A stretch of 64,000 bases of DNA from Allosphingosinicella sp042666435 (GCF_042666435.1 NZ_JBHTDC010000001.1:496001-560000), one strand, 5' to 3'; counted from the stretch's first letter, positions 15,994-24,559 are shown. A program made the numbers and translations. Notes: a model not told the origin generated them from the letters alone.

Positions 15994-17045
15994 GCCTGGA
16001 AGATCACCGGCATGCCGTCGCTCGCCATCTGGGAGACGCGGGCGGCGTCCCAGTTGGTGAGGCGGACGCAGCCGTGGCTCTGGGCGCGCTGGATCGTCTC
16101 GGGCGCGCTGGTGCCGTGGATGCCGTAATTCTCCTTGGAAAGATCGATCCAGACCACGCCGACCGGGCCGTTGGGGCCGGGCGGGAGCCGCTGCTCGGCC
16201 TCGTCGTCCGCCACGTCCCAGAACAGCTCGGGCTGAAAATGGAAGGGAGGATTGTAGGCGATGCTGGTAACCCGCCAATTGCCGAGCGGCAGCGGATCGC
16301 GCTCGCTCCCCATGGTAGCGGGGAATTGCGCGATCAGGCGGTCGCCTTCGCCATAGAGTCGCAGAACGCCGTCGGATTTGTCGACGATGATCCGCTCCGC
16401 CTCCGGCAGGTCGCCGCTGACGTTGAGGTCGCTCAGCATCCGCGCCGCTTCCGCCGGCACGTCGCCATAATCGCGCGAGCTCGGCAGGACATTCGGCAGC
16501 CGCAGCACCGTCCCGGCCTTGAGCGCCATGCGCGGATCGTTGAGCGCGACGATGGTTGCAGGCGTGGTATGGAATTTCTCCGCGATCTTCTCGAGCAGGT
16601 TGCGATAGCCGAGCCGCTCCATCCGGGCCTGGTCGGCGGGATCGTCGGGGATCGAGCCGACGAATGTACCGCTTGCGTCGCTCTCGTCGATGCGCAGGCG
16701 CCGCGTCGAAGGCGCGCGATCCTTGAGCAAGGCGGCGCGGGTGGGCGTGTCGAGCACGCCGGTCACATCCAGGCCGCGCGACGTCTGGAACCCTTTCACC
16801 GCTTCCTCGAACGACATGCCCTTCTTGCCGTCGATGACTCCGGGGGCGAAGCCGGCGCGATCGAGCAGGACCTGGGCGTGAAAGATGGTGCCGTCGATTT
16901 CGCCGGCCGGCTCCGACCGCGCCGGAGCCGGCGCATCCTGAGCGACGGCGGCGCCGGCGATCGCCGCGGCCGCGCCGACCAGAATAAGAGCGGCGATAAT
17001 TTTGTGGTCACGCACGATTGCACTCCGGATACGGTTCGTAGGCAT
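15990..17045 (-). CDS. L,D-transpeptidase with peptidoglycan-binding domain
   Basis: 351 aa exported enzyme that makes 3-3 peptide crosslinks or anchors proteins to peptidoglycan. Order: signal peptide (to about residue 36, ending GAAVAQD), a PG_binding_1-type domain (FHAQVLLDRAGFAPGVIDGK), a LysM-like stretch (IAEKFHTTPATIVALND), then the YkuD catalytic domain. The active-site motif is SHGCVRLTNWDA with IHGTSAPETI upstream. The stop overlaps the M23 peptidase start. Confidence 0.94.
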   Translation of the reverse strand: MPTNRIRSAIVRDHKIIAALILVGAAAAIAGAAVAQDAPAPARSEPAGEIDGTIFHAQVLLDRAGFAPGVIDGKKGMSFEEAVKGFQTSRGLDVTGVLDTPTRAALLKDRAPSTRRLRIDESDASGTFVGSIPDDPADQARMERLGYRNLLEKIAEKFHTTPATIVALNDPRMALKAGTVLRLPNVLPSSRDYGDVPAEAARMLSDLNVSGDLPEAERIIVDKSDGVLRLYGEGDRLIAQFPATMGSERDPLPLGNWRVTSIAYNPPFHFQPELFWDVADDEAEQRLPPGPNGPVGVVWIDLSKENYGIHGTSAPETIQRAQSHGCVRLTNWDAARVSQMASDGMPVIFQA

Positions 17046-17109
17046 AACGTCGCAGCGGAAACTTCTATCCCTGCCGCGCAGTTGGAGGCCGCTACTCGTA
17101 AGAGGGGAT

Positions 17110-17247
17110 GCTGAGCTGGACGGTTGGATCGCGGAGCAGGCGAAAGGCGGCCGCGGCGTCTGGTGCTGTTACAACAACCACATCGAGGCCCACGCCATTT
17201 ACGACGCCCTGACTTTACGAGCGATGGTGGCGCAAGGCCTGCGCTAG
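17110..17247 (+). pseudogene. Remnant of a DUF72 (YecE-like) gene, C-terminus only
   Basis: About 45 codons in the gap between the divergent-facing L,D-transpeptidase start and the thiE stop. The translation ELDGWIAEQAKGGRGVWCCY followed by NNHIEAHAIYDALTLRAMV resembles the C-terminal end of DUF72 proteins (pattern: W..., V..YFNND, A..nAl.L). The rest of the gene is absent; sequence upstream of 17110 has no recognisable match. An in-frame start exists at 17002 but lies inside the neighbouring gene. It probably records a deletion. Family assignment rests on memory of the motif. Confidence 0.5.
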
Positions 17248-17927
17248 CGCCGCAACACGTCCTCGAAAGCGGCGACTGCCGCGCCGGGTCCTTGCTCGTT
17301 GCCCCAGACCGCGCTGCACACCGCCAGGAAATCCGCGCCCGCTTCGACCAGCGCGCGACCGTTTGCCGGGCTGATGCCGCCGATCGCGACGCAGGGAATC
17401 TCGAACACGGTCGACCACCAACCCAGGATCGCGGGGTCGGGGCGATGGAGGGTTTCCTTGGTCGTCGTCGGGAAGAAGGCGCCGAAGGCGACATAATCCG
17501 CCCCCGCCTCGCCCGCTTCCATGGCGAGGTGTCGGCTGTCGTGGCAGGTCACGCCGATCTGGGCGGAGGGGCCGAGCAACGCGCGCGCCTCGCGCGGGTC
17601 GCCGTCGCCCTGCCCGAGATGGACCCCGTCGGCGCCGCACGCCTTGGCCAGGTCCATGCGGTCGTTGAGGATGAAGGCGACCTCGTGCGCGGCGCAGACC
17701 GGCATCAGCCTTTCCGCCGCGCGCAACACCTCCTCGTCGGAGGTATCTTTCAGGCGAAGCTGGAAGGCGGCGACCGGGCCGCCCTCGAGAACGGCCGCAA
17801 GCGTGTGGGCGAAATCCTCGTTTAAGGCGGGCGGCGAGATCAGATAGAGTTGGCAGGGCGCCCGACCGCCCACGCCGAAGCGGGCGGCGAATTCCGGGTC
17901 GAGGCCCAGATCGTCATCGTCCATCAT
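17244..17927 (-). CDS. thiE: Thiamine phosphate synthase
   Basis: Joins HMP-PP and thiazole phosphate to make thiamine monophosphate. 227 aa TIM-barrel protein. Conserved segments: FQLRLKDTSDEEVLRAAE, ILNDRMDLAKACGADGVHLG, FGAFFPTTTKE and VAIGGISPANGRALVEAGAD. Two Met codons occur in tandem; the first (17927) overlaps the stop of the methyltransferase gene (ATGA). It is the last gene of the tkt-gap-pgk-fba transcription unit. No TPP riboswitch was seen. Confidence 0.93.
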   Translation of the reverse strand: MMDDDDLGLDPEFAARFGVGGRAPCQLYLISPPALNEDFAHTLAAVLEGGPVAAFQLRLKDTSDEEVLRAAERLMPVCAAHEVAFILNDRMDLAKACGADGVHLGQGDGDPREARALLGPSAQIGVTCHDSRHLAMEAGEAGADYVAFGAFFPTTTKETLHRPDPAILGWWSTVFEIPCVAIGGISPANGRALVEAGADFLAVCSAVWGNEQGPGAAVAAFEDVLRR

Positions 17928-18460
17928 ATTTCCTTCTCAGCACCAAGCCGGCGCGCGCTCAAGCAAAGAAAGCGATCCGGCTTGCGGCCTGCGCCCTCCA
18001 CGGTGGTGACGGGGCCAAATCCCGCGCCGCGCATCAGCCGTTCGACCTCCCCCGCCTCGAACAGCCGAAAGCCGAAGCGGTGGCCCGGCCATTTGCGGAG
18101 CTCGTCGGCCGGTTCGAAGCAGATAGCGAGAATACCGCCGGGCCGGACCACGCGGGCGACCTGCGCCATAACCGCCGCGGGATCGGCCCAGAAATAGATA
18201 TTGTTGACGCTGCATGCCTTGTCGATCGACGCATCCGCCAGCGGCAGGCGTTCAGCGGACGTCGCGTACAAACTGAGACGATCGGACCTCCGGAATCGCC
18301 GCTTCGCGCGGGCGACCATGGCTTCGGATATATCGATGCCGACGATTTCGGCGCGGGTGATCGCCAGGGCGCTAGCGAGCAGGTCGCCGCCGCCAAAGCC
18401 GACCTCCAGCACGCGATCGCGCGGCTGGAGGTCGAGCTGCTCGAGCGTCAGCCGGTTCAT
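17924..18460 (-). CDS. Class I SAM-dependent methyltransferase
   Basis: 178 aa from ATG 18460. The Rossmann signature is RVLEVGFGGGDLLASAL, then EIVGIDISEAMVARAKRRF and ARVVRPGGILAICFEPADE. The substrate is unknown. The frame stays open for 37 further codons upstream (18571 to 18461), reading LARQFACPSGWAGRWLFGPW and so on, which looks like the N-terminus of related methyltransferases, but that stretch has no ATG, GTG or TTG. The true start may therefore be non-canonical. It sits between fba and thiE. Confidence 0.85.
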   Translation of the reverse strand: MNRLTLEQLDLQPRDRVLEVGFGGGDLLASALAITRAEIVGIDISEAMVARAKRRFRRSDRLSLYATSAERLPLADASIDKACSVNNIYFWADPAAVMAQVARVVRPGGILAICFEPADELRKWPGHRFGFRLFEAGEVERLMRGAGFGPVTTVEGAGRKPDRFLCLSARRLGAEKEI

Positions 18461-18564
18461 GCTCCGGCCGATGCGGTTCAGCCACGGACCGAACAGCCAC
18501 CGCCCCGCCCAGCCGCTGGGGCACGCAAACTGCCGGGCGAGGTAGCGACGGAGAAAGGCCAGCG

Positions 18565-19458
18565 TTACGCCTTCACCGTCGAGGCCTGATGGATTTCCTC
18601 GATCGCATCGCCCAGGGCGCGGTCGAACTCCTCGTCGCTCATGCCGGCGCGCAGGTCCGAGAGCAGGGCTCGCGAGAAGCTGGCGATCATGCCTTCATTC
18701 CTGGCGAGCTCGCGGCACGCCTCCTCGCGCGAAAAGCCACCGGAAAGCGCCACCACGCGCAGCACGCGCGGATGGTCGACCAGCGGCTTGAACAGGTTGG
18801 GTTCGGTCGGGATCGACAGTTTCAGCATCACCTTGTCGTCGCCCGGCATCGCGTCCAAGGCCTTGGTCAGCTCGTCGAGCAGGATGCCGTCGGCCTCGGC
18901 GCGCTCGGGGCTCTTGATGTTGACCTCGGGCTCGATGATCGGGATCAGCCCGGCGGCGAGAACCTGCCGCCCGACCTCGAACTGCTGGCGAACGATTGCG
19001 GCGATGCCCTCGCGATTGGCGAGGTTGATGACCGAGCGCTCCTTGGTGCCGAACACGCCGAGCCCCCTGGCGCGGCTGAGCAGCGCGTCGAGGTCCGGCA
19101 TCGGCTTCATCAGCTGGACGCCGCTCCGCTCATCCTCCAGGCCCTTGTCGATCTTGATGAAGGGGACGACGCCCCTCGCCTTCAGCACCTCCGGCACCGG
19201 CTTGCCGTCCGCCTCGCCGTCCATCGTCCGCTCGAACAGGATCGCGCCGATGACCTTGTCGCCGGTGAAGGCGGGCGAGGTGATGATCCGCGTCCGCATC
19301 TCGTGGATGAGGCCGAACATCTCCTCCTCGCTACCCCACGCACCTTCCTCGACGCCATAACCCTTGAGCGCCTTGGGGGTGGAGCCGCCGCTCTGGTCGA
19401 GCGCGGCGATGAAGCCTTCGCCGTCCTTGATCTTGGCGGTCATGTCGGAGGTCTGCAT
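18565..19458 (-). CDS. fba: Fructose-bisphosphate aldolase, class I
   Basis: Schiff-base aldolase interconverting fructose-1,6-bisphosphate with DHAP and glyceraldehyde-3-phosphate. 297 aa from ATG 19458 (MQTSDMTAKIKDGEGFIAAL). Class I signatures are ALDQSGGSTPKALKGYGV and VPFIKIDKGLEDE; the catalytic lysine lies further on in DDKVMLKLSIPTEPN. It starts 13 bases after the pgk stop, consistent with one operon. It is a class I enzyme, not the class II metal enzyme of many bacteria. Confidence 0.94.
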   Translation of the reverse strand: MQTSDMTAKIKDGEGFIAALDQSGGSTPKALKGYGVEEGAWGSEEEMFGLIHEMRTRIITSPAFTGDKVIGAILFERTMDGEADGKPVPEVLKARGVVPFIKIDKGLEDERSGVQLMKPMPDLDALLSRARGLGVFGTKERSVINLANREGIAAIVRQQFEVGRQVLAAGLIPIIEPEVNIKSPERAEADGILLDELTKALDAMPGDDKVMLKLSIPTEPNLFKPLVDHPRVLRVVALSGGFSREEACRELARNEGMIASFSRALLSDLRAGMSDEEFDRALGDAIEEIHQASTVKA

Positions 19459-19471
19459 CAAAATCTTCCTT

Positions 19472-20668
19472 CTATCGTTTAAGGGCTTCGACGCCGGGGA
19501 GCGCCTTGCCTTCCATCCATTCGAGGAACGCGCCGCCGGCCGTGGAAACGAAAGTGAACTGGTCGGCCACGCCGGCATGATTGAGCGCCGCGACGGTATC
19601 GCCGCCGCCCGCGACCGAGACCAGCGAGCCGCTTTGGGTGAGCGCCGCCGCCGTCCGCGCGAGCGCGACCGTGGCCCGGTCGAACGGCGGCGTCTCGAAT
19701 GCACCCAGCGGACCGTTCCAAACGAGCGTGCGGCAGGTCTTGATTGCGTCGGCCAGCGCCTCGACGGCCGCCGGCCCGACATCGAGGATCATCTCGTCCG
19801 GGGCGACCTCGTGGACGTTGGCGATGCGGGTCGGCGGATTGGGCGCGAATTCCTTCGCCACGACCACGTCATAGGGCAAGTGCACCGTGCAATTCGCCCG
19901 GTCGGCGGCGTCGAGGATTTCAAGCGCCGTGTCCGTCAAATCATGCTCGGCGAGCGACTTGCCGACATCGACGCCGCGCGCGGCGAGGAAGGTGTTGGCC
20001 ATGCCGCCGCCGATGATGAGGTGATCGACCCTGGCGACGAGGTTCCGGAGGACGTCGAGCTTGGTCGAGACCTTGGCGCCGCCGACCACGGCCGCAACCG
20101 GACGTTCGGGGTTGCCGAGGGCGGCTTCCAATGCCTTCAGCTCCTTTTCCATCGCGCGGCCTGCATAAGCGGGGAGCAGGCGCGCCACGCCTTCGGTCGA
20201 AGCGTGCGCGCGATGGGCCGCCGAGAAAGCGTCGTTGACATAGAGATCGCCATTCTCGGCCATCGCCCGGGCGAGCTCGGGGTCGTTCTTCTCCTCGCCC
20301 GCGTGGAAACGGGTATTTTCCAGGATCGCGATATCGCCGGGGCCCATGGTCGCGACAGCTTCCGCCACCGCCGGGCCCGCGCATTCATCGACGAAACGAA
20401 CCGGGCGCCCCAGCGTCTCGCCATATTGGCGGGTAACCAGCGACAGCGACATGTCCGGGCTCTGCACGCCCCTGGGCCGCCCGAAATGAGCGAGCAGCAG
20501 CACGATCGCGCCCCGGCCCGACAATTCATTGACCGTCTCCAGGGTCGCGCGGAAGCGGGTGTCGTCGGTGACTTCGAGGTCGTTCATCGGAACGTTGAGA
20601 TCGACCCGCACGAGCGCGCGCTTGCCATGGACATCGCCAAGGTCGTCAAGAGTCTTGAATTGGCCCAC
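19472..20668 (-). CDS. pgk: Phosphoglycerate kinase
   Basis: Glycolytic and gluconeogenic enzyme that transfers phosphate between 1,3-bisphosphoglycerate and ADP. 398 aa, the usual length, from GTG 20668 (MGQFKTLDDLGDVHGKRALV). Motifs: RVDLNVPM, LLLAHFGRPRG, GGAKVSTKLDVL, and the C-terminal GGGDTVAALNHAG nucleotide loop. It follows gap across a 132-bp gap that holds repeat C2. Confidence 0.98.
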   Translation of the reverse strand: MGQFKTLDDLGDVHGKRALVRVDLNVPMNDLEVTDDTRFRATLETVNELSGRGAIVLLLAHFGRPRGVQSPDMSLSLVTRQYGETLGRPVRFVDECAGPAVAEAVATMGPGDIAILENTRFHAGEEKNDPELARAMAENGDLYVNDAFSAAHRAHASTEGVARLLPAYAGRAMEKELKALEAALGNPERPVAAVVGGAKVSTKLDVLRNLVARVDHLIIGGGMANTFLAARGVDVGKSLAEHDLTDTALEILDAADRANCTVHLPYDVVVAKEFAPNPPTRIANVHEVAPDEMILDVGPAAVEALADAIKTCRTLVWNGPLGAFETPPFDRATVALARTAAALTQSGSLVSVAGGGDTVAALNHAGVADQFTFVSTAGGAFLEWMEGKALPGVEALKR

Positions 20669-20679
20669 TAATCAACCAC

Positions 20680-20782
20680 CCGTTCGTGTCGAGCGAAGTC
20701 GAGACACATGTTCGAGCGGAGCCGAGCAGCAGAACCTCGGCTTCGCTCGACAGGGCCCCTCGACTTCGCTCGGGGCGAACGG
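20680..20782. repeat. Palindromic repeat family C, copy 2 (gap-pgk gap)
   Basis: Outer arms CCGTTCGTGTCGAGCGAAGT and CTTCGCTCGGGGCGAACGG, same architecture and length as copy 1, inside the gap-pgk intergenic space. Confidence 0.92.
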
Positions 20783-20800
20783 ACCCTGCCGGCCTTGTCG

Positions 20801-21808
20801 TCAGATCAGCTTCGCCATGGCGCCGGCGGTGTCGACCATGCGGTTGGAGAAGCCCCATTCATTGTCGTACCAGGAGACGACGCGGACCAGCTTGCCCTCC
20901 AGCACCGCCGTTTCGAGGCTGTCGACCGTGGACGAGGCCGGATTGTGGTTGAGGTCGATCGAGACGAGCGGCTCGTCGGTATAAGCGAGGATGCCTTTCA
21001 GCGCGCCGCTCTCCGACGCCGCCTTCAGCGCGCCGTTCACCTCTTCGAGCGTGGTGTCGCGCTTGGGGGTGAAGGTGAGATCGACGAGGCTGACATTGGG
21101 GGTCGGCACGCGGATGGCCGATCCGTCGAGCTTGCCCTTCAGTTCGGGGAGAACCTCGGCGACGGCGCGGGCGGCGCCGGTGGTGGTCGGGATCATCGAC
21201 ATGCCGGCGGCGCGGGCGCGGCGCATGTCAGGATGGATCTGGTCGAGTATCTTCTGGTCGTTCGTGTAAGCGTGGATGGTCGTCATCAGGCCACGCTCGA
21301 TGCCGATGGCCTCGTGCATGACCTTGGCGACCGGCGCCAGGCAGTTGGTGGTGCACGAGGCGTTGGACACGATCGTGTGCTCGGCGGTCAATTTGTCGTG
21401 GTTGACGCCGTAGACGACGGTCAAATCGACACCCTTGGCCGGGGCCGAGATCAGGACGCGCTTGGCGCCGGCGTCGATATGCTTCTGGGCCGACGCGCGG
21501 TCGGTGAAGAAGCCGGTCGATTCGATGGCGATGTCGATCTGGTTCTCGGCGTGCGGCAGCTTGGCGGGATCGCGCTCGGCGGTCACCTTGATGCGCTTGC
21601 CGTCGATGACGAGGTCGTTGCCGTCGGCCTTCACCTCGCCGGGATAGGGGCCGTGAACGCTGTCACGCTTGAACAGCATGGCGTTCGACTTGGCGTCGGC
21701 CAGATCGTTGATCGCGACCAACTCCAGCCCGCAATCCGGCCGCTCGAGGATCGCCCGCGCCACGAGGCGGCCGATCCGCCCGAAACCGTTAATCGCAACT
21801 CTGGTCAT
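20801..21808 (-). CDS. gap: Glyceraldehyde-3-phosphate dehydrogenase, type I
   Basis: 335 aa, homotetrameric NAD-linked enzyme. The start is ATG 21808 (MTRVAINGFGRIGRLVARAI); an upstream TTG would only add eight residues before the conserved Rossmann motif. The catalytic cysteine is in SNASCTTNCLAP, and SWYDNEWGFSNR is near the C-terminus. Asp after the dinucleotide fold (AINDLADAKS) suggests NAD preference. Part of the tkt-gap-pgk-fba cluster. Confidence 0.98.
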   Translation of the reverse strand: MTRVAINGFGRIGRLVARAILERPDCGLELVAINDLADAKSNAMLFKRDSVHGPYPGEVKADGNDLVIDGKRIKVTAERDPAKLPHAENQIDIAIESTGFFTDRASAQKHIDAGAKRVLISAPAKGVDLTVVYGVNHDKLTAEHTIVSNASCTTNCLAPVAKVMHEAIGIERGLMTTIHAYTNDQKILDQIHPDMRRARAAGMSMIPTTTGAARAVAEVLPELKGKLDGSAIRVPTPNVSLVDLTFTPKRDTTLEEVNGALKAASESGALKGILAYTDEPLVSIDLNHNPASSTVDSLETAVLEGKLVRVVSWYDNEWGFSNRMVDTAGAMAKLI

Positions 21809-21836
21809 CAATCTGCTCCCGTCTGTTCCCAAAAAC

Positions 21837-21911
21837 GCTCGGCCTGAGCTTGTCGAAGGCCTGTCCTTCCTTTGAGGAGAAACAGGGCTTCGACAGGCTC
21901 AGCCCGAACGG
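21837..21911. repeat. Palindromic repeat family D, copy 1 (tkt 3' end)
   Basis: On the minus strand the element begins CCGTTCGGGCTGAGCCTGTC and ends GGCCTTCGACAAGCTCAGGC; the arms are inverted. It covers the tkt-gap gap and supplies the last codons and stop of tkt. A second, in-frame copy lies inside coaBC. Confidence 0.92.
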
Positions 21912-23878
21912 CTGTTTTGCAATGCTTCCAAAATCTGTGGCACGATAGCCTCGGCGGTGAAGCCGAAGCGCTTGAAAAGATCCTCCGCGGGGGCGGAGGC
22001 ACCGAAGCGGTCGAGGCCGATGTTCAGGCCGTCGAAGCCCGTATAGCGTTGCCAGCCCAGCGTGGTGCCCGCTTCAATCGAAACCCGCAGCGCATCGCCC
22101 CCGAGAATGTCGGCCCGATAGGCGGCGTCCTGCGCGTCGAAGAGGCTCCAGCAGGGCATGGACACGACATCCGCGCCGATGCCCTGACTTTCGAGCGCAT
22201 CGGCCGTCGCAATCGCGGTTTCGACTTCGGAGCCGGTCGCAAGCAGCACCACCTTGCGAGCCGCACCGGCTGCGCGGAGGCGGTAGGCGCCCTTCGCGGA
22301 CCGGTTGTCGGTGCGCTCGGTGCGAAGCTGCGGCAAGTTCTGGCGGGTCAAGGCGAGCAATGACGGGCCGTCCTGACGCTGGAGCGACAGCGCCCAGCAT
22401 TCCGCCGTCTCGACGGCATCCGCCGGCCGATAGACGGCGAGATTGGGGATCATGCGAAGGCTCATCACATGCTCGACCGGCTGGTGGGTCGGACCGTCCT
22501 CGCCGAGCCCGATCGAATCGTGCGTCATGACATAGACGACGCGGACGCCCTGCAGCGCGGACAGGCGGATCGCCGGTCGGCAATAATCGGAGAAGACGAG
22601 GAAGGTGCCGCCATAGGGAATCACGCCGCCATGCAGCGCCATCCCGTTCATCGCCGCCGACATCCCGAATTCGCGAATGCCGTAATAGATGTAGCGGCCT
22701 GAATAATCATCCGCCGTCAAAGGCTTCTGCGCCTTTGTTTTGGTGTTGTTGGAGCCGGTGAGGTCGGCCGAACCACCGATCGTCTCGGGCAGCGCGTCAT
22801 TGATCGCGCCAAGCGCCAGCTCCGATGCCTTGCGGGTGGCCACCTTCTGCGGATTGGCGGCCAGATCGGCGAGCCAGGCGTCGAGCGAAAAGCCCTCCGG
22901 CAAGCGCCCTTCCATCCGGCGAACGAATTCTTCCCGCTCCGAATGAGAGGCGAGGCGTTCCCGCCACTGCTCATGCGCCCCGGCATTCCGTCGTCCCGCC
23001 TCTCGCCAGGCGTCCAGTATCTCGCCCGGGAGATCGAAAGGCTCGCTGTCCCAGACCAGCTGAACCCGCGCGGCGGCGACTTCGTCGGGGCCGAGGGCGG
23101 CGCCATGGGTCGCGGCGGTGCCCTGCTTGTTGGGCGCGCCCCAGCCGATGATCGTACGGCAATCGACCAGCGACGGGCGCGGATCGGCGATGGCCTCGTC
23201 GAGGGCGCGGCGGATATCGGTGAAATCATGGCCGTCGCAGGAAACGACGTGCCATCCCGACGCGCGATAGCGGGCGGGAATGTCCTCCGAGGTCGACAAG
23301 TCGGTCGCGCCGTCGATGGTGATCTTGTTATTGTCCCACAGGACGTTGAGGCGGCCGAGCTTCAGATGGCCGGCGAGGCCCACCGCTTCGTGGTTGATGC
23401 CCTCCATCAGGCAGCCGTCGCCGGCGATCGCCCAGGTCCGGTGATCGACCAGATCGTCGCCGAAGGTGGCGTTCAGATGCCGCTCGGCGATGGCCATGCC
23501 AACCGCCATCGCGAACCCCTGCCCCAGCGGCCCCGTGGTCGCCTCGATGCCCGCGAGCATGAAATTCTCGGGATGCCCGGCACAGGGCGAATTGAGCTGC
23601 CGAAAGTTGCGGATATCGTCCATCGTCGGCTTCTCGTAGCCGGTCAGATGAAGCAACGCGTAGACCAGCATCGAGCCGTGGCCGGCCGAGAGCACGAACC
23701 GGTCCCGGTCATGCCATTCAGGGTCTTGCGGATCGTGCTTCAGATATTCCGTGAAGAGTATGGTCGCCACGTCGGCCATGCCCATCGGCATGCCGGGATG
23801 CCCGCTGTTCGCCGCCTGAACGGCATCCATGGCCAGTGCGCGTATGGCATTGGCGAGCAGTCTCGGTTCGACGGACAT
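21899..23878 (-). CDS. tkt: Transketolase
   Basis: Thiamine-diphosphate enzyme of the pentose phosphate and Calvin-type pathways. 659 aa. N-terminal ANSGHPGMPMGMA and the ThDP motif AIAGDGCLMEGINHEAVGLA with downstream LWDNNKITIDG are clear; the pyrimidine domain has IREFGMSAAMNGMALHGG and MTHDSIGLGEDGPTHQPVEH. The last residues (NSRSG and stop) are encoded by repeat D1, so the C-terminus was redefined by the repeat. First gene of the operon, preceded by a promoter-like sequence. Confidence 0.97.
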   Translation of the reverse strand: MSVEPRLLANAIRALAMDAVQAANSGHPGMPMGMADVATILFTEYLKHDPQDPEWHDRDRFVLSAGHGSMLVYALLHLTGYEKPTMDDIRNFRQLNSPCAGHPENFMLAGIEATTGPLGQGFAMAVGMAIAERHLNATFGDDLVDHRTWAIAGDGCLMEGINHEAVGLAGHLKLGRLNVLWDNNKITIDGATDLSTSEDIPARYRASGWHVVSCDGHDFTDIRRALDEAIADPRPSLVDCRTIIGWGAPNKQGTAATHGAALGPDEVAAARVQLVWDSEPFDLPGEILDAWREAGRRNAGAHEQWRERLASHSEREEFVRRMEGRLPEGFSLDAWLADLAANPQKVATRKASELALGAINDALPETIGGSADLTGSNNTKTKAQKPLTADDYSGRYIYYGIREFGMSAAMNGMALHGGVIPYGGTFLVFSDYCRPAIRLSALQGVRVVYVMTHDSIGLGEDGPTHQPVEHVMSLRMIPNLAVYRPADAVETAECWALSLQRQDGPSLLALTRQNLPQLRTERTDNRSAKGAYRLRAAGAARKVVLLATGSEVETAIATADALESQGIGADVVSMPCWSLFDAQDAAYRADILGGDALRVSIEAGTTLGWQRYTGFDGLNIGLDRFGASAPAEDLFKRFGFTAEAIVPQILEALQNSRSG

Positions 23879-23938
23879 TCGTTTCCCTTAAGATGGAGAC
23901 GGCGCCGGGCGACTCGCGGCGCTCCCATTGCCGGTTCC

Positions 23939-23964
23939 TTTATAGGCGGGGGCGTTTGCGTCAA
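23939..23964 (-). promoter_or_regulatory. Possible promoter of the tkt operon
   Basis: Minus strand: TTGACG, 14 bases, TATAAA, about 60 bases before tkt. Both boxes are good but the spacing is short for sigma-70; shifting the -10 to TAAAGG gives 16. It is the most AT-rich spot of the gap. Confidence 0.35.
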
Positions 23965-24019
23965 CTCCGGCACCACGGCGAACGCTTGCCGCGTCGTCCA
24001 GTCATGCTATGGCTGGGCG

Positions 24020-24223
24020 ATGGCAGATGAACTGGCGATGCAGGCGATCGGCCGGATCGAGCGGGCGCTGGCCCGGATCGAGGCGGCTTCGGAAAAGACG
24101 CGGGGCGCGCCGCGGGACGATGGCGAACTGGTCGCGCTCCGCGAGGTCCACCAGGCGCTTCGCGGAAAGGTCGAAGGGGCGATCGTCCATATCGACCGCC
24201 TGCTCGCCGGCGAAAGGGCATAA
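24020..24223 (+). CDS. Small coiled-coil protein upstream of zapA
   Basis: 67 aa, highly charged, predicted as one long helix with heptad-like spacing (IGRIERALARIEAASEK, LREVHQALRGKVEGAIVHI). No cysteine and no membrane segment. It ends one base before the zapA start codon, so the two are co-transcribed and probably coupled. The pairing with zapA suggests a cell-division or septum-related role, but this is inference. No named family is recognised. Confidence 0.75.
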   Translation: MADELAMQAIGRIERALARIEAASEKTRGAPRDDGELVALREVHQALRGKVEGAIVHIDRLLAGERA

Positions 24224-24224
24224 T

Positions 24225-24548
24225 ATGGCGTCGGTCGACATCGAGATCGCGACCCGCAAATATTCGCTCGCCTGCCGCGACGGCGAGGAAGCCCATCTGC
24301 GCACGGTGGCGGCGATCGTCGACCGCAAGGCGCGCGACGCTGGCGGCGCCCTCGGCAATCTGAGCGAAGCCCGTCAATTGCTCTACGCCTCGCTCCTCCT
24401 CGCCGACGAGCTCAAGGAACGGCGCGAAGGCGGCGGCGGCCCGGTCGAGGCCGAACCCGACCCGGCCATCGCCGATGCGCTCGAACGCCTGGCCGAACGG
24501 ATGGAAACGCTCGCCGCCAGGCTTGAGCGCGGGCACGAGGCCCCCTAG
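24225..24548 (+). CDS. zapA: Cell division protein ZapA
   Basis: FtsZ-ring stabilising protein that crosslinks FtsZ filaments. 107 aa from ATG 24225. The N-terminal domain has the ZapA pattern MASVDIEIATRKYSLACRDG and EEAHLRTVAAIVDRKAR; a C-terminal coiled coil follows (residues about 60-105). Followed by a 6S RNA-like region and fau, an arrangement widespread in proteobacteria. Confidence 0.88.
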   Translation: MASVDIEIATRKYSLACRDGEEAHLRTVAAIVDRKARDAGGALGNLSEARQLLYASLLLADELKERREGGGGPVEAEPDPAIADALERLAERMETLAARLERGHEAP

Positions 24549-24559
24549 ATAGGAGATGA

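Noticed and set aside
17244..18000. TPP riboswitch controlling thiE
   Set aside because: thiE begins within the stop of the preceding gene, so there is no leader that could hold one.
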